Source of the DNA: UBA7359 sp963976795
GTDB lineage: Bacteria; Pseudomonadota; Gammaproteobacteria; Eutrophobiales; Eutrophobiaceae
Assembly (NCBI GenBank): GCA_963976795.1
Contig: CAXBLT010000003.1
Span: forward strand, 124,001-188,000
Length of the DNA: 64,000 nt
Direction of reading: 5' to 3'
Part shown: in pieces, positions 9,433-17,424 of the stretch
Layout of the letters: every line of letters begins with the position of its first letter
Numbering within the stretch: position 1 is the first letter of the stretch
Position numbers and translations under genes: made by a program
Notes under the pieces: model-generated
The model's database searches: none
What the model was told of the DNA's origin: nothing
What the model saw: only the letters and a program-made list of their open reading frames with translations

Positions 9433-10338
9433 TCAGCGCGTCTCGATATCGAGCAGTAGTTTGGCACACCTGTTCGCTTCATCGAAATCCGGGCTGCCAG
9501 GAGAAAGCGAGCGATATTTTTCCCATTTTCCGAATGGCGTCAGACTATTTTCGCTTATTAATGTCCGGATGGTGTTTTCCGCTTTAGCGCTGTTTTTATT
9601 TTGCAGCTCAATCAGGCCAACCGAGGCACCTGAAGACAGCGATTCGTAAATCATAGAAATACTGTCTTGTGTAACCCAGATGGTGCCTGCATCAAATATA
9701 TGTTTGCGAATCTCTGCGGTACTGGTTTCAGAATAATCTAAAATTTCCAGATTGGTATTGGTCGTGTTCTGTATTTTTTTGGATGTTATTTCGGGCGTAC
9801 GAGGTGAGTTTGCTATCGTCCATTTAATGTTCGGGTTAGCGCCAATAATTTTATTAATCTGCCCATTTATTGATTCGTCATCCCATTGGTGATGTTTAGA
9901 TAACCCTCCAAGCAGTATTAAGCCTCGATCAGATAATTTGTTTTTATTAAATTGAACCGGGCTTAATGCCCCGATAGTTGTAATGATGTTACTTTTTTCA
10001 GAAACTAAATCATGCTTAGGGATTACGCAATGATTAAAGAATGATAGTGGCAAGCTCGGCTTCATTAGCACAATGATTTTCCCATTACGCGCATTTCGTG
10101 CGGCTAACATTGATATATGGGTTCCATGACCCGCGCCAATTATAAAGTCAGGGTCTGGCAGCGTGTTTCCTGGGGGAAATTTTTTGAAAAGAAAGTGACT
10201 AAAATTGACAAATATAGAGCTTACATCAATATCAAAGCAGGAAACCGTTGTTAATCTTCCGATAGCATCGCATAGTCCGATGCTTTGAGAGTCGTGCCCA
10301 GGCTTACTATCAGTAAATCGCCAGATATTTAAAGCCAT
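9433..10338 (-). CDS. ELM1/GtrOC1-like family protein (DUF1022)
   Basis: This 301-residue protein matches the bacterial family annotated as mitochondrial fission ELM1-like. It has the diagnostic opening NIWRFTDSKPGHDSQSIGL, a GAGHGTHISMLAARNARNGKIIVLMKPSLP segment and a TQDSISMIYESLSSG motif. The family has a GT-B-like fold, and its bacterial members usually neighbour LPS genes; enzymatic activity has not been established to my knowledge. It lies 22 bp after the zinc-finger gene and may be co-transcribed with ilvE and that gene, upstream of the GT operon. Confidence 0.82.
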   Translation of the reverse strand: MALNIWRFTDSKPGHDSQSIGLCDAIGRLTTVSCFDIDVSSIFVNFSHFLFKKFPPGNTLPDPDFIIGAGHGTHISMLAARNARNGKIIVLMKPSLPLSFFNHCVIPKHDLVSEKSNIITTIGALSPVQFNKNKLSDRGLILLGGLSKHHQWDDESINGQINKIIGANPNIKWTIANSPRTPEITSKKIQNTTNTNLEILDYSETSTAEIRKHIFDAGTIWVTQDSISMIYESLSSGASVGLIELQNKNSAKAENTIRTLISENSLTPFGKWEKYRSLSPGSPDFDEANRCAKLLLDIETR

Positions 10339-10360
10339 GGTTACTTGATGTACTAATCAA

Positions 10361-10564
10361 TTAGCTCTCAAGTATAAATTCGGACCCACAATAAGGGCAT
10401 TTTGATTTTCCAGATTCTTCAATAGGAAGAAATACCCGAGGGTGTTGGTTCCACAGGCTCATTTCAGGTAAAGGGCAATGCAGTGGCAATTGATCTTTAT
10501 TTATACGAAACACAGATTCATTACTGGTAGAAACTGTTGCTGTTTGTTGGACTGATTCATTCAT
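10361..10564 (-). CDS. Small zinc-finger domain protein (CHCC type)
   Basis: This 67-residue cytosolic protein has four probable zinc ligands in the CHCC arrangement: Cys30, His41, Cys56 and Cys59 (LHCPLP ... NQHPRVFLP ... KCPYCG). This zf-CHCC fold is shared with a mitochondrial complex I subunit. In proteobacteria it is commonly encoded directly downstream of ilvE and upstream of LPS genes, exactly as here (12 bp after ilvE). Its role is unknown. The first 20 residues are Ser/Thr/Gln-rich and probably disordered. Confidence 0.88.
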   Translation of the reverse strand: MNESVQQTATVSTSNESVFRINKDQLPLHCPLPEMSLWNQHPRVFLPIEESGKSKCPYCGSEFILES

Positions 10565-10576
10565 AGCATTACCTCG

Positions 10577-11497
10577 TTATACATAGCTCAACCAATTTTG
10601 ATATTCGCCCAGTTTTCCCTCGACACAATCAAAATATCTTTTTTGTAATTTTTCTGTAATGGGCCCTCTTTTCCCGGCGCCAATTTGGCGGTTATCTAGC
10701 TCTCGAATAGGGGTCACTTCAGCCGCGGTTCCGGTAAAAAATGCTTCATCAGCAACATATACTTCATCACGGGTTATCCTTTTTTCCTTTACGAGGATAT
10801 TGTTTTCCGCAGCAAATTGCATGATGGTTTCACGGGTAATGCCTTCAAGGGCAGAGGTTAAGTCCGGGGTGTACATGATTCCGTTTCGCACGATGAAAAT
10901 ATTTTCACCACTTCCTTCAGCGACATAACCTTCATTGTCTAGCAACAGTGCCTCATCGTAACCGTCAGCAAGTGCCTCCTGTAAAGCTAGCATCGAGTTC
11001 ATATAATTGCCGTTAGCTTTAGCCTTACACATAGTGATATTGACATGATGACGAGTGAAAGAGGATGTTTTGATTCGAATTCCATTCTCCAGTCCTTCAT
11101 TTCCGAGATAAGAGCCCCATGCCCAGGCAGCTATCATGACATGAACCTTGAGATTGTCTGCTCTTAGGCCCATACCTTCCGATCCATAAAAGCACATCGG
11201 GCGAATATAGGCGGATTCAAGGTTATTGTTTTTAACAGAATCGAGACACGCCTGGTTGATAGTTGCCTTATCGTAAGGCATAGCCATGTTTAATATGTGA
11301 GCAGAGCCAAACAGTCTGTTTGTATGGTCCTCTAGCCGAAAAATAGCTGTCCCGGTGTCTGTTTTATAGGCACGAACGCCTTCAAATACCCCCATGCCAT
11401 AGTGAAGAGTGTGTGTTAGCACATGGGTTTTTGCTTCTCTCCAGGGTACAAATTCGCCATCAAGCCAAATTACACCATCACGATCATCCATACTCAT
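10577..11497 (-). CDS. ilvE: Branched-chain amino acid aminotransferase
   Basis: IlvE is a PLP enzyme that catalyses the last step of valine, leucine and isoleucine synthesis. The 306-residue protein has the class IV aminotransferase pattern: IWLDGEFVPWREAKTHVLTH, HYGMGVFEGVRAY, the PLP lysine in TMCKAKANGNYMNSMLA, and EGSGENIFIV. Length is normal for bacterial IlvE. The start is ATG at 11497, with a second Met two codons later. It begins a probable operon with the zinc-finger and ELM1-family genes and is divergent from the rhodanese gene. Confidence 0.96.
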   Translation of the reverse strand: MSMDDRDGVIWLDGEFVPWREAKTHVLTHTLHYGMGVFEGVRAYKTDTGTAIFRLEDHTNRLFGSAHILNMAMPYDKATINQACLDSVKNNNLESAYIRPMCFYGSEGMGLRADNLKVHVMIAAWAWGSYLGNEGLENGIRIKTSSFTRHHVNITMCKAKANGNYMNSMLALQEALADGYDEALLLDNEGYVAEGSGENIFIVRNGIMYTPDLTSALEGITRETIMQFAAENNILVKEKRITRDEVYVADEAFFTGTAAEVTPIRELDNRQIGAGKRGPITEKLQKRYFDCVEGKLGEYQNWLSYV

Positions 11498-11590
11498 TCT
11501 TTAATTTACCGAAAGTTTTAATTAATACTGTTAAGTTATTGTTCTTCTAATTTAGCCAGCTAATGGTAATGCGCTAGTCAACCTCAATCA

Positions 11591-11607
11591 ATAAGTCTTT
11601 GACTTAT
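11591..11607. promoter_or_regulatory. Inverted repeat ATAAGTC-TTT-GACTTAT in the ilvE / rhodanese divergent region
   Basis: A perfect 7-bp inverted repeat with a 3-bp centre lies about 95 bp upstream of ilvE and 90 bp upstream of the rhodanese gene. It could be an operator for either gene or a small hairpin. It has no T-run and so is not a typical terminator. The regulator is unknown. Confidence 0.35.
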
Positions 11608-11697
11608 CTATTGAAAGATTTCGATTTAGTAATCATTTTCAGGATGATTTAAGCTGTCGTTCTTCGTTTCAATATAAACTATCAAAGGTAAATAACG

Positions 11698-12114
11698 ATG
11701 CTAAAAAATGCCAATCCGCTAGAAGCGAACATGATTCTTGAGCAGCAAGATAACGCCGTTTTAGTTGATGTCAGAAGCACTATGGAATATAGCTTTGTTG
11801 GCCATCCGTTAGCTGCGTTACATATTCCCCTCAAAGAGCCGCCCAGTTGGGATATCCAGCCAGGTTTTGTTGAAAAGGTTCGGGCATCTTTGGCGGCATG
11901 TATGCCAGGCAATAATCAATTAAATGATGTTCCTGTGCTAATGCTTTGTCGTAGTGGTCAACGCTCAGAGCTTGCGGGTGAAATGTTAATCAAGGCCGGG
12001 TTTACAAACGTGTACAATGTGCTCGAGGGTTTTGAAGGAGATAAGGACGAAAATGGTCACAGGAACACAATCAATGGTTGGCGGTTCCATGGCTTATCGT
12101 GGGAGCAGTCTTAA
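11698..12114 (+). CDS. Rhodanese-like sulfurtransferase domain protein
   Basis: This is a single-domain rhodanese of 138 residues. It has the CDC25-like fold signatures VDVRSTMEYSFVGHPLAALHIPL and an active-site loop LMLCRSGQRSE with the catalytic Cys at residue 84. The loop C-R-S-G-Q-R is of normal six-residue sulfurtransferase length. There is no signal peptide, so it is cytosolic. It probably handles persulfide sulfur. It lies 37 bp upstream of the C13-like protease and they may share a transcript. Confidence 0.9.
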   Translation: MLKNANPLEANMILEQQDNAVLVDVRSTMEYSFVGHPLAALHIPLKEPPSWDIQPGFVEKVRASLAACMPGNNQLNDVPVLMLCRSGQRSELAGEMLIKAGFTNVYNVLEGFEGDKDENGHRNTINGWRFHGLSWEQS

Positions 12115-12151
12115 TATTTCAGGTCTTTTTACTTCTCAAAAGGCTGAATAA

Positions 12152-13555
12152 GTGAACCTATTAAAGCCAATAATCGATCTTGGTAAAAACATCCTGGCTG
12201 GTACTCGTGCAGCCATGTTTATGCCCGTTCATCTCTGGCAATTTAAAAGTGCTTATCTACAAGTTTGCCTGCTTCTGCTCGTGTCTCTTGGTTTGTCATT
12301 CATTCATGATTATTTTGATACAGCGCCTGACCATTTCTTTAATCCCTATGGGTTAAGCTATCAGGCGTTGTTATATTTATTGTTCTTTTTTAGTTTGAGT
12401 CTCGTAGCGGTTTTTAATTCCAGACAACAGGATCTGGCAAAACTGGTTGTTCTGTTTCTATCTGTCGTGCCCGTAATCTGGTTGGGGACAATTTGTCTGT
12501 TGATCATTGCAAAGGAACAAACCTATTTTGATGCGTTCTATACCAGTTGGGCCGTTTTTATTATTTATTCCTTATGGTATTTGATTGTCTCTGCGAGACT
12601 TTTCAAACGTTTTTTCTATTTACGCTATGCTATGACGCTGGCTTATACGGGGCTATACGCAGTAATTAATTTTGCCCCGTTATTTTTATTGCCCACGGAG
12701 CCGCTTTGGTATCCTCTACAAGCAAACAATGATCAGGTAGAAAATGTGCCAAATGTAGATGTTGAGTCGATCTATTATTTACAAAATGAATTGCTTGAAA
12801 AGTTAAGCGGCGACCTCCTTGAAGGGAAGCCCGGACAAACAGATTTATTTTTTATCGGATTTGCGGGCGATGCTGACGAAGATGTTTTTATGAATGAAGC
12901 AGTAGCGGCTCAAGATATTGTGAATAACTATTTTGGCGCTTATGGTCGTTCAATGGTGTTGGTTAATAACCCTGAGACCATGGATGAAATTCCATTGGCA
13001 AATGCGCACAATTTAAAACGCAGCATTAATGCCGTGGCAAAGCTTATGGACAAGGATGAAGACATCTTGTTTTTATTTCTGACATCACACGGATCAGAAG
13101 ATCATTATATCTCCGCGAATTTCCCGTCATTTAAGCTGAACAATTTGAATGCCGATAATATTAAACATGCGTTAAATGATGCAGAGATTAAGTGGCGCAT
13201 AATAATAATTTCGGCCTGTTATTCTGGAGGTTTTATAGCGCCGTTGGCGGGGCCGACAACTTTATTGATCACAGCTGCAAACGCAGACAGAAACTCATTT
13301 GGTTGTGGGCATGATGGAAAATATACTTATTTTGGCGACGCCTATTTTGAAAAGGGGCTAAAGCAGACCAAATCTTTTTTAAAGGCCTTCGACCATGCAG
13401 AAAAAATTATTTTTGCTAAAGAGAACAAAAATAATTTTGAAAACTCCGATCCACAGATCAGTGTTGGAATAGAGATCAAAAATAAACTGATAGAATTTGA
13501 AAAAGGGCTTAAGGCTAAAAACAGTTTAAATTGGGCAAGCACCGCAGAAGGCTAA
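12152..13555 (+). CDS. Membrane-anchored C13 (legumain-like) cysteine peptidase
   Basis: A 467-residue protein with a GTG start. Residues 1-190 hold about five membrane spans. The remaining 270 residues form a soluble domain with the caspase/legumain clan (CD) dyad: His313 in LFLTSHGSEDHY and Cys356 in IIISACYSGGFI. The strand-ending HG and C(Y)SGG motifs match bacterial peptidase C13 proteins. The catalytic domain probably faces the periplasm, but topology is inferred only. Substrate is unknown. It lies between the rhodanese gene and convergent tatC. Family call is good; physiological role is open. Confidence 0.82.
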   Translation: MNLLKPIIDLGKNILAGTRAAMFMPVHLWQFKSAYLQVCLLLLVSLGLSFIHDYFDTAPDHFFNPYGLSYQALLYLLFFFSLSLVAVFNSRQQDLAKLVVLFLSVVPVIWLGTICLLIIAKEQTYFDAFYTSWAVFIIYSLWYLIVSARLFKRFFYLRYAMTLAYTGLYAVINFAPLFLLPTEPLWYPLQANNDQVENVPNVDVESIYYLQNELLEKLSGDLLEGKPGQTDLFFIGFAGDADEDVFMNEAVAAQDIVNNYFGAYGRSMVLVNNPETMDEIPLANAHNLKRSINAVAKLMDKDEDILFLFLTSHGSEDHYISANFPSFKLNNLNADNIKHALNDAEIKWRIIIISACYSGGFIAPLAGPTTLLITAANADRNSFGCGHDGKYTYFGDAYFEKGLKQTKSFLKAFDHAEKIIFAKENKNNFENSDPQISVGIEIKNKLIEFEKGLKAKNSLNWASTAEG

Positions 13556-14323
13556 TTACTCCGGTGCCTTTTCTTTCGTCCTCTCTGGTATAGTGGTTTT
13601 GTTTTCATAATAACGGCTAATAATCAGGCCGCTTTCGAACAGTAACCAGATTGGTACCGCTAATAAAATTTGAGAAATTACATCTGGCGGTGTTAATAGC
13701 ATCCCGATAAAAAACGCCAGCACTATTATATAAGGGCGGTTCGCCGCCAGTTTTTCCACACTAACAAAGCCGGTTCTAATCAATAAAAATGTTGCGACAG
13801 GAATTTCAAAAGAAATGCCAAAGGCAAAGAAAAGCTTGATAATAAAGTTCAGATAATGATTGATGTCCGTCATTATCTGAACGCCTTCAGGGGCAGTGGC
13901 TGTCAGGAAGGAAAACAAAACGGGAAAGACGATGAAGTAAGCAAACGAGACCCCTATATAAAAAAGTAAGCTGCTGCTAATCAACAAAGGTACGGTAAAT
14001 TTCTTTTCGTTGGTATAAAGCCCAGGAGAAATAAAGGACCAGGCTTGGTAAAGTATGTAGGGAATAGTTATAAAAATTGCACAAAATAAAGTCAGCTTAA
14101 ACGGAGCAAAAAAAGGCGAGGCTACCTCTGTTGCAATCATGTGGCTTCCTTCAGGTAGTTCGGCTATTAGTGGTGTTGCGATGTAACCGTATATCTGGTT
14201 TGAAAAAGGAAGTAATAGCAGGAGCATGACGAAAACACAAATTACTGCGCGTAGTGCACAAGCACGTAGTTCTATTAGGTGTGATATTAACGGTTGTTCC
14301 GTGTCTGAATTAGTCTCCGTCAT
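13556..14323 (-). CDS. tatC: Sec-independent protein translocase TatC
   Basis: TatC is the multispanning receptor for twin-arginine signal peptides. The 255-residue protein has six predicted membrane spans. It has the family's N-terminal HLIELRACALRAVI segment and the conserved periplasmic FxxPFKLTLFCA region (FFAPFKLTLF). The last 25 residues form a charged cytoplasmic tail. Here the usual E/D-LR-x-R motif appears as ELRACALRA. It is the last gene of the hisAFIE-tatABC cluster, 18 bp after tatB. Confidence 0.97.
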   Translation of the reverse strand: MTETNSDTEQPLISHLIELRACALRAVICVFVMLLLLLPFSNQIYGYIATPLIAELPEGSHMIATEVASPFFAPFKLTLFCAIFITIPYILYQAWSFISPGLYTNEKKFTVPLLISSSLLFYIGVSFAYFIVFPVLFSFLTATAPEGVQIMTDINHYLNFIIKLFFAFGISFEIPVATFLLIRTGFVSVEKLAANRPYIIVLAFFIGMLLTPPDVISQILLAVPIWLLFESGLIISRYYENKTTIPERTKEKAPE

Positions 14324-14341
14324 AATAAAAGCGCGACGCGT

Positions 14342-14629
14342 TTATTTATCTGTTTCATTGTCTTTGTTGCCAGCAGATTCTCCGAGAATAATGCGATCTG
14401 GTGCCTGCTTCATCAGGTCATCGATGCGATTAATATCTTTTTGGAGATCGTCCACTTGTTCTAACTCAAGCTCCTTTTCGAACTCATTCTTGGCGTTGTG
14501 AATAAACGTACGAATTTTACTAACTAAGCGTCCTGCATCTTGGGCAAACTTTGGTAATCGTTCCGGGCCTATGACGATCAATGCAATAATCGCGATTATT
14601 GTGAGTTCCCAAAAGCCGATGTCGAACAT
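14342..14629 (-). CDS. tatB: Sec-independent protein translocase TatB
   Basis: TatB binds TatC to form the Tat substrate receptor. The protein has 95 residues. One N-terminal membrane helix begins FDIGFWELTIIAIIALIVIGPERLP, including the TatB-typical Glu in the helix and the GPERLP hinge. A basic/acidic amphipathic helix follows and then a disordered charged tail. It is shorter than E. coli TatB (171 residues), which is common. It sits between tatA and tatC. Confidence 0.96.
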   Translation of the reverse strand: MFDIGFWELTIIAIIALIVIGPERLPKFAQDAGRLVSKIRTFIHNAKNEFEKELELEQVDDLQKDINRIDDLMKQAPDRIILGESAGNKDNETDK

Positions 14630-14668
14630 ATTGGAATTGTCAGAAAGGCGTAAATCAGCGACTAGTGA

Positions 14669-14905
14669 TCAGGGTTTAGAAGTATCATTGCTCTGTGATT
14701 CAACTTTGCCTTCTATAACTTGCCCTTGTGGGGGCTCTTCCGGTGTTTCAACTATCTGTTCTTTGTCTTCGGGTTCCTTTACCGCGCTTCTAAAACTTTT
14801 TAGTGCGCTACCCAGGTCTCCACCCATATTGCGTAGTTTTTTCGTGCCAAATAAAAGCGCAACGATTAATAGAATAATTAATAATTCAGGTATACCAAAG
14901 CCCAT
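14669..14905 (-). CDS. tatA: Sec-independent protein translocase TatA
   Basis: TatA oligomers form the Tat translocation element. From the ATG at 14905 the protein has 78 residues. It has one membrane helix (GFGIPELLIILLIVALLFG), the FGTKKLRNMGGDLG hinge plus amphipathic helix, and an acidic Glu/Pro-rich tail. The upstream TTG at 14920 is possible, but a GGAGAG ribosome-binding site lies at the right distance for 14905, which is the start chosen. It is first of tatABC, 92 bp after hisE. Confidence 0.95.
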   Translation of the reverse strand: MGFGIPELLIILLIVALLFGTKKLRNMGGDLGSALKSFRSAVKEPEDKEQIVETPEEPPQGQVIEGKVESQSNDTSKP

Positions 14906-14997
14906 GCTTATACTCTCCAAACGAGTGATAGTTTCTTAAATGATAGTTGACCCGAATTTAAATTGACAAGCAAGTTTGATCAGGGGCTTAGTAAAAA

Positions 14998-15318
14998 TTA
15001 GCCTTTGCGGTTGGCCTTTTCCTCCAGTCCGGACAAGCCAAAGCGAGACTCAAGCTCAGCCAGGATATCGGAATGATTCAGTCCGTGATGTTTAAGCAGC
15101 ACAAGGGAGTGAAACCATAGGTCTGCAACCTCATGAATTATAGCGTCATTATCGCCGGACTTAGAGGCAATTATGGTCTCGGTTGCTTCTTCGCCAACCT
15201 TTTTCAGGATGCTGTCAACCCCGTCATTGAATAGCTTGGCGGTGTACGAATCGTCAGGGCTGGCCTGTTTGCGTTGATCCAGTATTTCTGAAAGTGAATT
15301 AAGAATGTCTTGTTTCAT
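14998..15318 (-). CDS. hisE: Phosphoribosyl-ATP pyrophosphatase
   Basis: HisE converts PR-ATP to PR-AMP and PPi, the second step of histidine synthesis. The 106-residue all-helical MazG-like protein has SYTAKLFNDGVDSILKKVGEEATETIIASKSGD and the metal-binding EVADLWFHSLVLL. It is separate from HisI here, not fused as in E. coli. It lies 10 bp downstream of hisI in the his-tat cluster. Confidence 0.97.
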   Translation of the reverse strand: MKQDILNSLSEILDQRKQASPDDSYTAKLFNDGVDSILKKVGEEATETIIASKSGDNDAIIHEVADLWFHSLVLLKHHGLNHSDILAELESRFGLSGLEEKANRKG

Positions 15319-15328
15319 GGTCGGCCTG

Positions 15329-15712
15329 TTATTTATAGATATCTTGCGGGTTTTTTAAGATATCTTCCGTCGTTTGCCATTCTTTATCAATCAGAGACAT
15401 AAAAAAGCAATGGTGTCTGCCAGTATGACAGGCGATGCCACCCTGTTGTTTAACAGTGAGCAATAAAGTGTCGAAATCACAATCTACCTGTATTGATTCA
15501 ACGCTCTGGTAATGGCCAGATGATTCCCCTTTCGTCCAAAGCGATTGACGGGATCGTGACCAATAAACTGCTTTGCCACTATCCACGGTTTTTTCTAATG
15601 ATTCGCGATTCATCCAGGCGTGCATAAGCACTTGAAGTGACCCAGCCTCCTGTGTGACGACAGGAACCAGGCCATCATTATTCCATTTGATCTTGTCTAG
15701 CCATGTATTCAT
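15329..15712 (-). CDS. hisI: Phosphoribosyl-AMP cyclohydrolase
   Basis: HisI opens the adenine ring of PR-AMP in the third step of histidine synthesis. The 127-residue protein carries GLVPVVTQEAGSLQVLMHAWMN, YWSRSRQSLWTKGESSGH and the metal/zinc ligands in VDCDFDTLL and GGIACHTGRHHCFF. This is the stand-alone form without the HisE domain. It sits 17 bp after hisF and 10 bp before hisE. Confidence 0.97.
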   Translation of the reverse strand: MNTWLDKIKWNNDGLVPVVTQEAGSLQVLMHAWMNRESLEKTVDSGKAVYWSRSRQSLWTKGESSGHYQSVESIQVDCDFDTLLLTVKQQGGIACHTGRHHCFFMSLIDKEWQTTEDILKNPQDIYK

Positions 15713-15729
15713 GTTTTATACCGCATGTG

Positions 15730-16503
15730 TTACAGACGAACCTCAATATTTCTCTTTGACATACATTCTTTGGCTTCAGCAACTGTGTGCTCTCCAAAAT
15801 GAAAGATGCTGGCAGCGAGAACAGCATCTGCCTTACCATAGAGTACGCCGTCGGCCAGATGTTCCAGACTCCCTACTCCGCCAGAGGCGATCACAGGAAT
15901 ATTGACAGCATCACTGACGGCTTTGGTGAGGGCTATGTCAAACCCATCTCTGGTGCCATCTCGGTCCATGCTGGTCAGCAAGATTTCCCCTGCGCCATAT
16001 TCCGCCATTTTAATGGCCCAGTCCACAGCGTCTAATCCAGTTCTCTTGCGTCCGCCGTGAGTGAATACTTCCCAACGGTTTTCGCCTTCGTTTGTACTGA
16101 CACTTTTGGCGTCTATTGCGACGACGATACACTGTGATCCAAATTGTGTAGCAGCGCGTCGTACAAATTCAGGGTCATGAACAGCCGCGGTATTTATGCT
16201 GACTTTGTCAGCGCCGGCGATAAGCATGCGCTTGATATCGTCAATGGAACGAATCCCGCCCCCAACGGTAAGCGGGATAAAAACCTGGCTCGCGACCTTT
16301 TCAACAACATGGGCGATGGTATCGCGGTCATCGCTGCTAGCAGTAATGTCCAGGAAGGTGATTTCATCGGCGCCTTGAAGATCGTAGCGTTTGGCAACCT
16401 CGACAGGATCGCCAGCATCGCGAATATCGATAAATTGAATGCCTTTAACTACCCTGCCTTTATCAACATCAAGGCAGGGTATGATGCGTTTTGCCAGGCC
16501 CAT
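15730..16503 (-). CDS. hisF: Imidazole glycerol phosphate synthase cyclase subunit
   Basis: HisF is the TIM-barrel cyclase that, with the HisH glutaminase, makes imidazole glycerol phosphate and AICAR from PRFAR. The 257-residue protein has the catalytic Asp in IIPCLDVDKGRVVKG and the second Asp in ILLTSMDRDGTRDGF. Its phosphate-binding loops are SGGVGSLEHL and GGGIRSIDD. It shares one base with hisA. hisH is not in this window. Confidence 0.98.
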   Translation of the reverse strand: MGLAKRIIPCLDVDKGRVVKGIQFIDIRDAGDPVEVAKRYDLQGADEITFLDITASSDDRDTIAHVVEKVASQVFIPLTVGGGIRSIDDIKRMLIAGADKVSINTAAVHDPEFVRRAATQFGSQCIVVAIDAKSVSTNEGENRWEVFTHGGRKRTGLDAVDWAIKMAEYGAGEILLTSMDRDGTRDGFDIALTKAVSDAVNIPVIASGGVGSLEHLADGVLYGKADAVLAASIFHFGEHTVAEAKECMSKRNIEVRL

Positions 16504-17255
16504 TAGTTTTGTGTGTCGGAGGAGTGATGTTTGTCTGCTAATTGCTGGGCTTCTGTGAAATCAAGCGTGCCTTCATAGATTGCGCGACCGGTAATGACGC
16601 CAAAGATGCCTTCTTCGCTAACATCACATAAAGTGCGGATGTCATCAAGGTTGGTAACGCCACCAGAAGCAATAACAGGTATGGTGATGTTGCTGCACAG
16701 GTCGACGGTCGCTTCAACATTTACGTTATTGAGCATGCCATCACGGCCTATGTCAGTAAATATGATCGCAGCAACACCGTCATCTTCAAAGCGTTGCGCC
16801 ATATCGTTCGCATCATGATGAGAGAGTTTCGACCAGCCGTTAGTTGCCAGCTTTCCATTCTTTGCGTCTAGTCCGACAATAATGTGCCCTGGAAACTCAA
16901 GACAAACGTCTGACACAAAATGCGGTGTGGTTACAGCACGCGTGCCGATAATGACATAAGAGACGCCCACGTCTAGGTAGGTTTGAATAGTATCTTCGTC
17001 TCTAATTCCGCCACCTACTTGAATAGGAATGTCGGGGTGTGCCTCAACCATAGCGTGGATAACATCGGCATTGCTTGGCACGCCATGTACCGCGCCATCA
17101 AGGTCAACAATATGCAAGCGTCTTGCGCCGGCTTCGATCCATTTATTGGCCATTGCGACTGGATCATCTGAGTAAATGGTTTCTTTGTTCATCTGCCCTT
17201 GGCTAAGGCGAACACATTTTCCGTTTTTAATGTCTATGGCGGGAATAATTAGCAT
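16503..17255 (-). CDS. hisA: ProFAR isomerase
   Basis: HisA is the TIM-barrel isomerase that acts on ProFAR before HisF. The 250-residue protein has the catalytic Asp in LIIPAIDIKNGKCVRL and the second in IFTDIGRDGMLN. The half-barrel phosphate loops are VGGGIRDEDT and ASGGVTNLDD. It is the first his gene seen here. A 169-bp AT-rich gap separates it from polA, so the upstream his genes are elsewhere. Confidence 0.98.
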   Translation of the reverse strand: MLIIPAIDIKNGKCVRLSQGQMNKETIYSDDPVAMANKWIEAGARRLHIVDLDGAVHGVPSNADVIHAMVEAHPDIPIQVGGGIRDEDTIQTYLDVGVSYVIIGTRAVTTPHFVSDVCLEFPGHIIVGLDAKNGKLATNGWSKLSHHDANDMAQRFEDDGVAAIIFTDIGRDGMLNNVNVEATVDLCSNITIPVIASGGVTNLDDIRTLCDVSEEGIFGVITGRAIYEGTLDFTEAQQLADKHHSSDTQN

Positions 17256-17424
17256 AATTAAGTTGCTTCGATGAAAATCGGACGAGTCGTAGAATGATGC
17301 GTTTATTAAAAGTGATTATTTAAAATTATTGATTCTTAACGGATATATTAGCATATAAGCGCAAATCTCATAATGAGAATTATAAAATGTTAACTATTAC
17401 AAAATAAAGTATTTGATCGCGTAT

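Noticed and set aside
9027..9587. + strand frame of 186 codons spanning the GT4 / ELM1-family gap
   Set aside because: It overlaps two well-supported minus-strand genes and its translation has no domain-like features.
17366..17378. Small palindrome TCTCAT-A-ATGAGA downstream of polA
   Set aside because: It is short, AT-rich and lacks a T-run, so it cannot be distinguished from chance or called a terminator.
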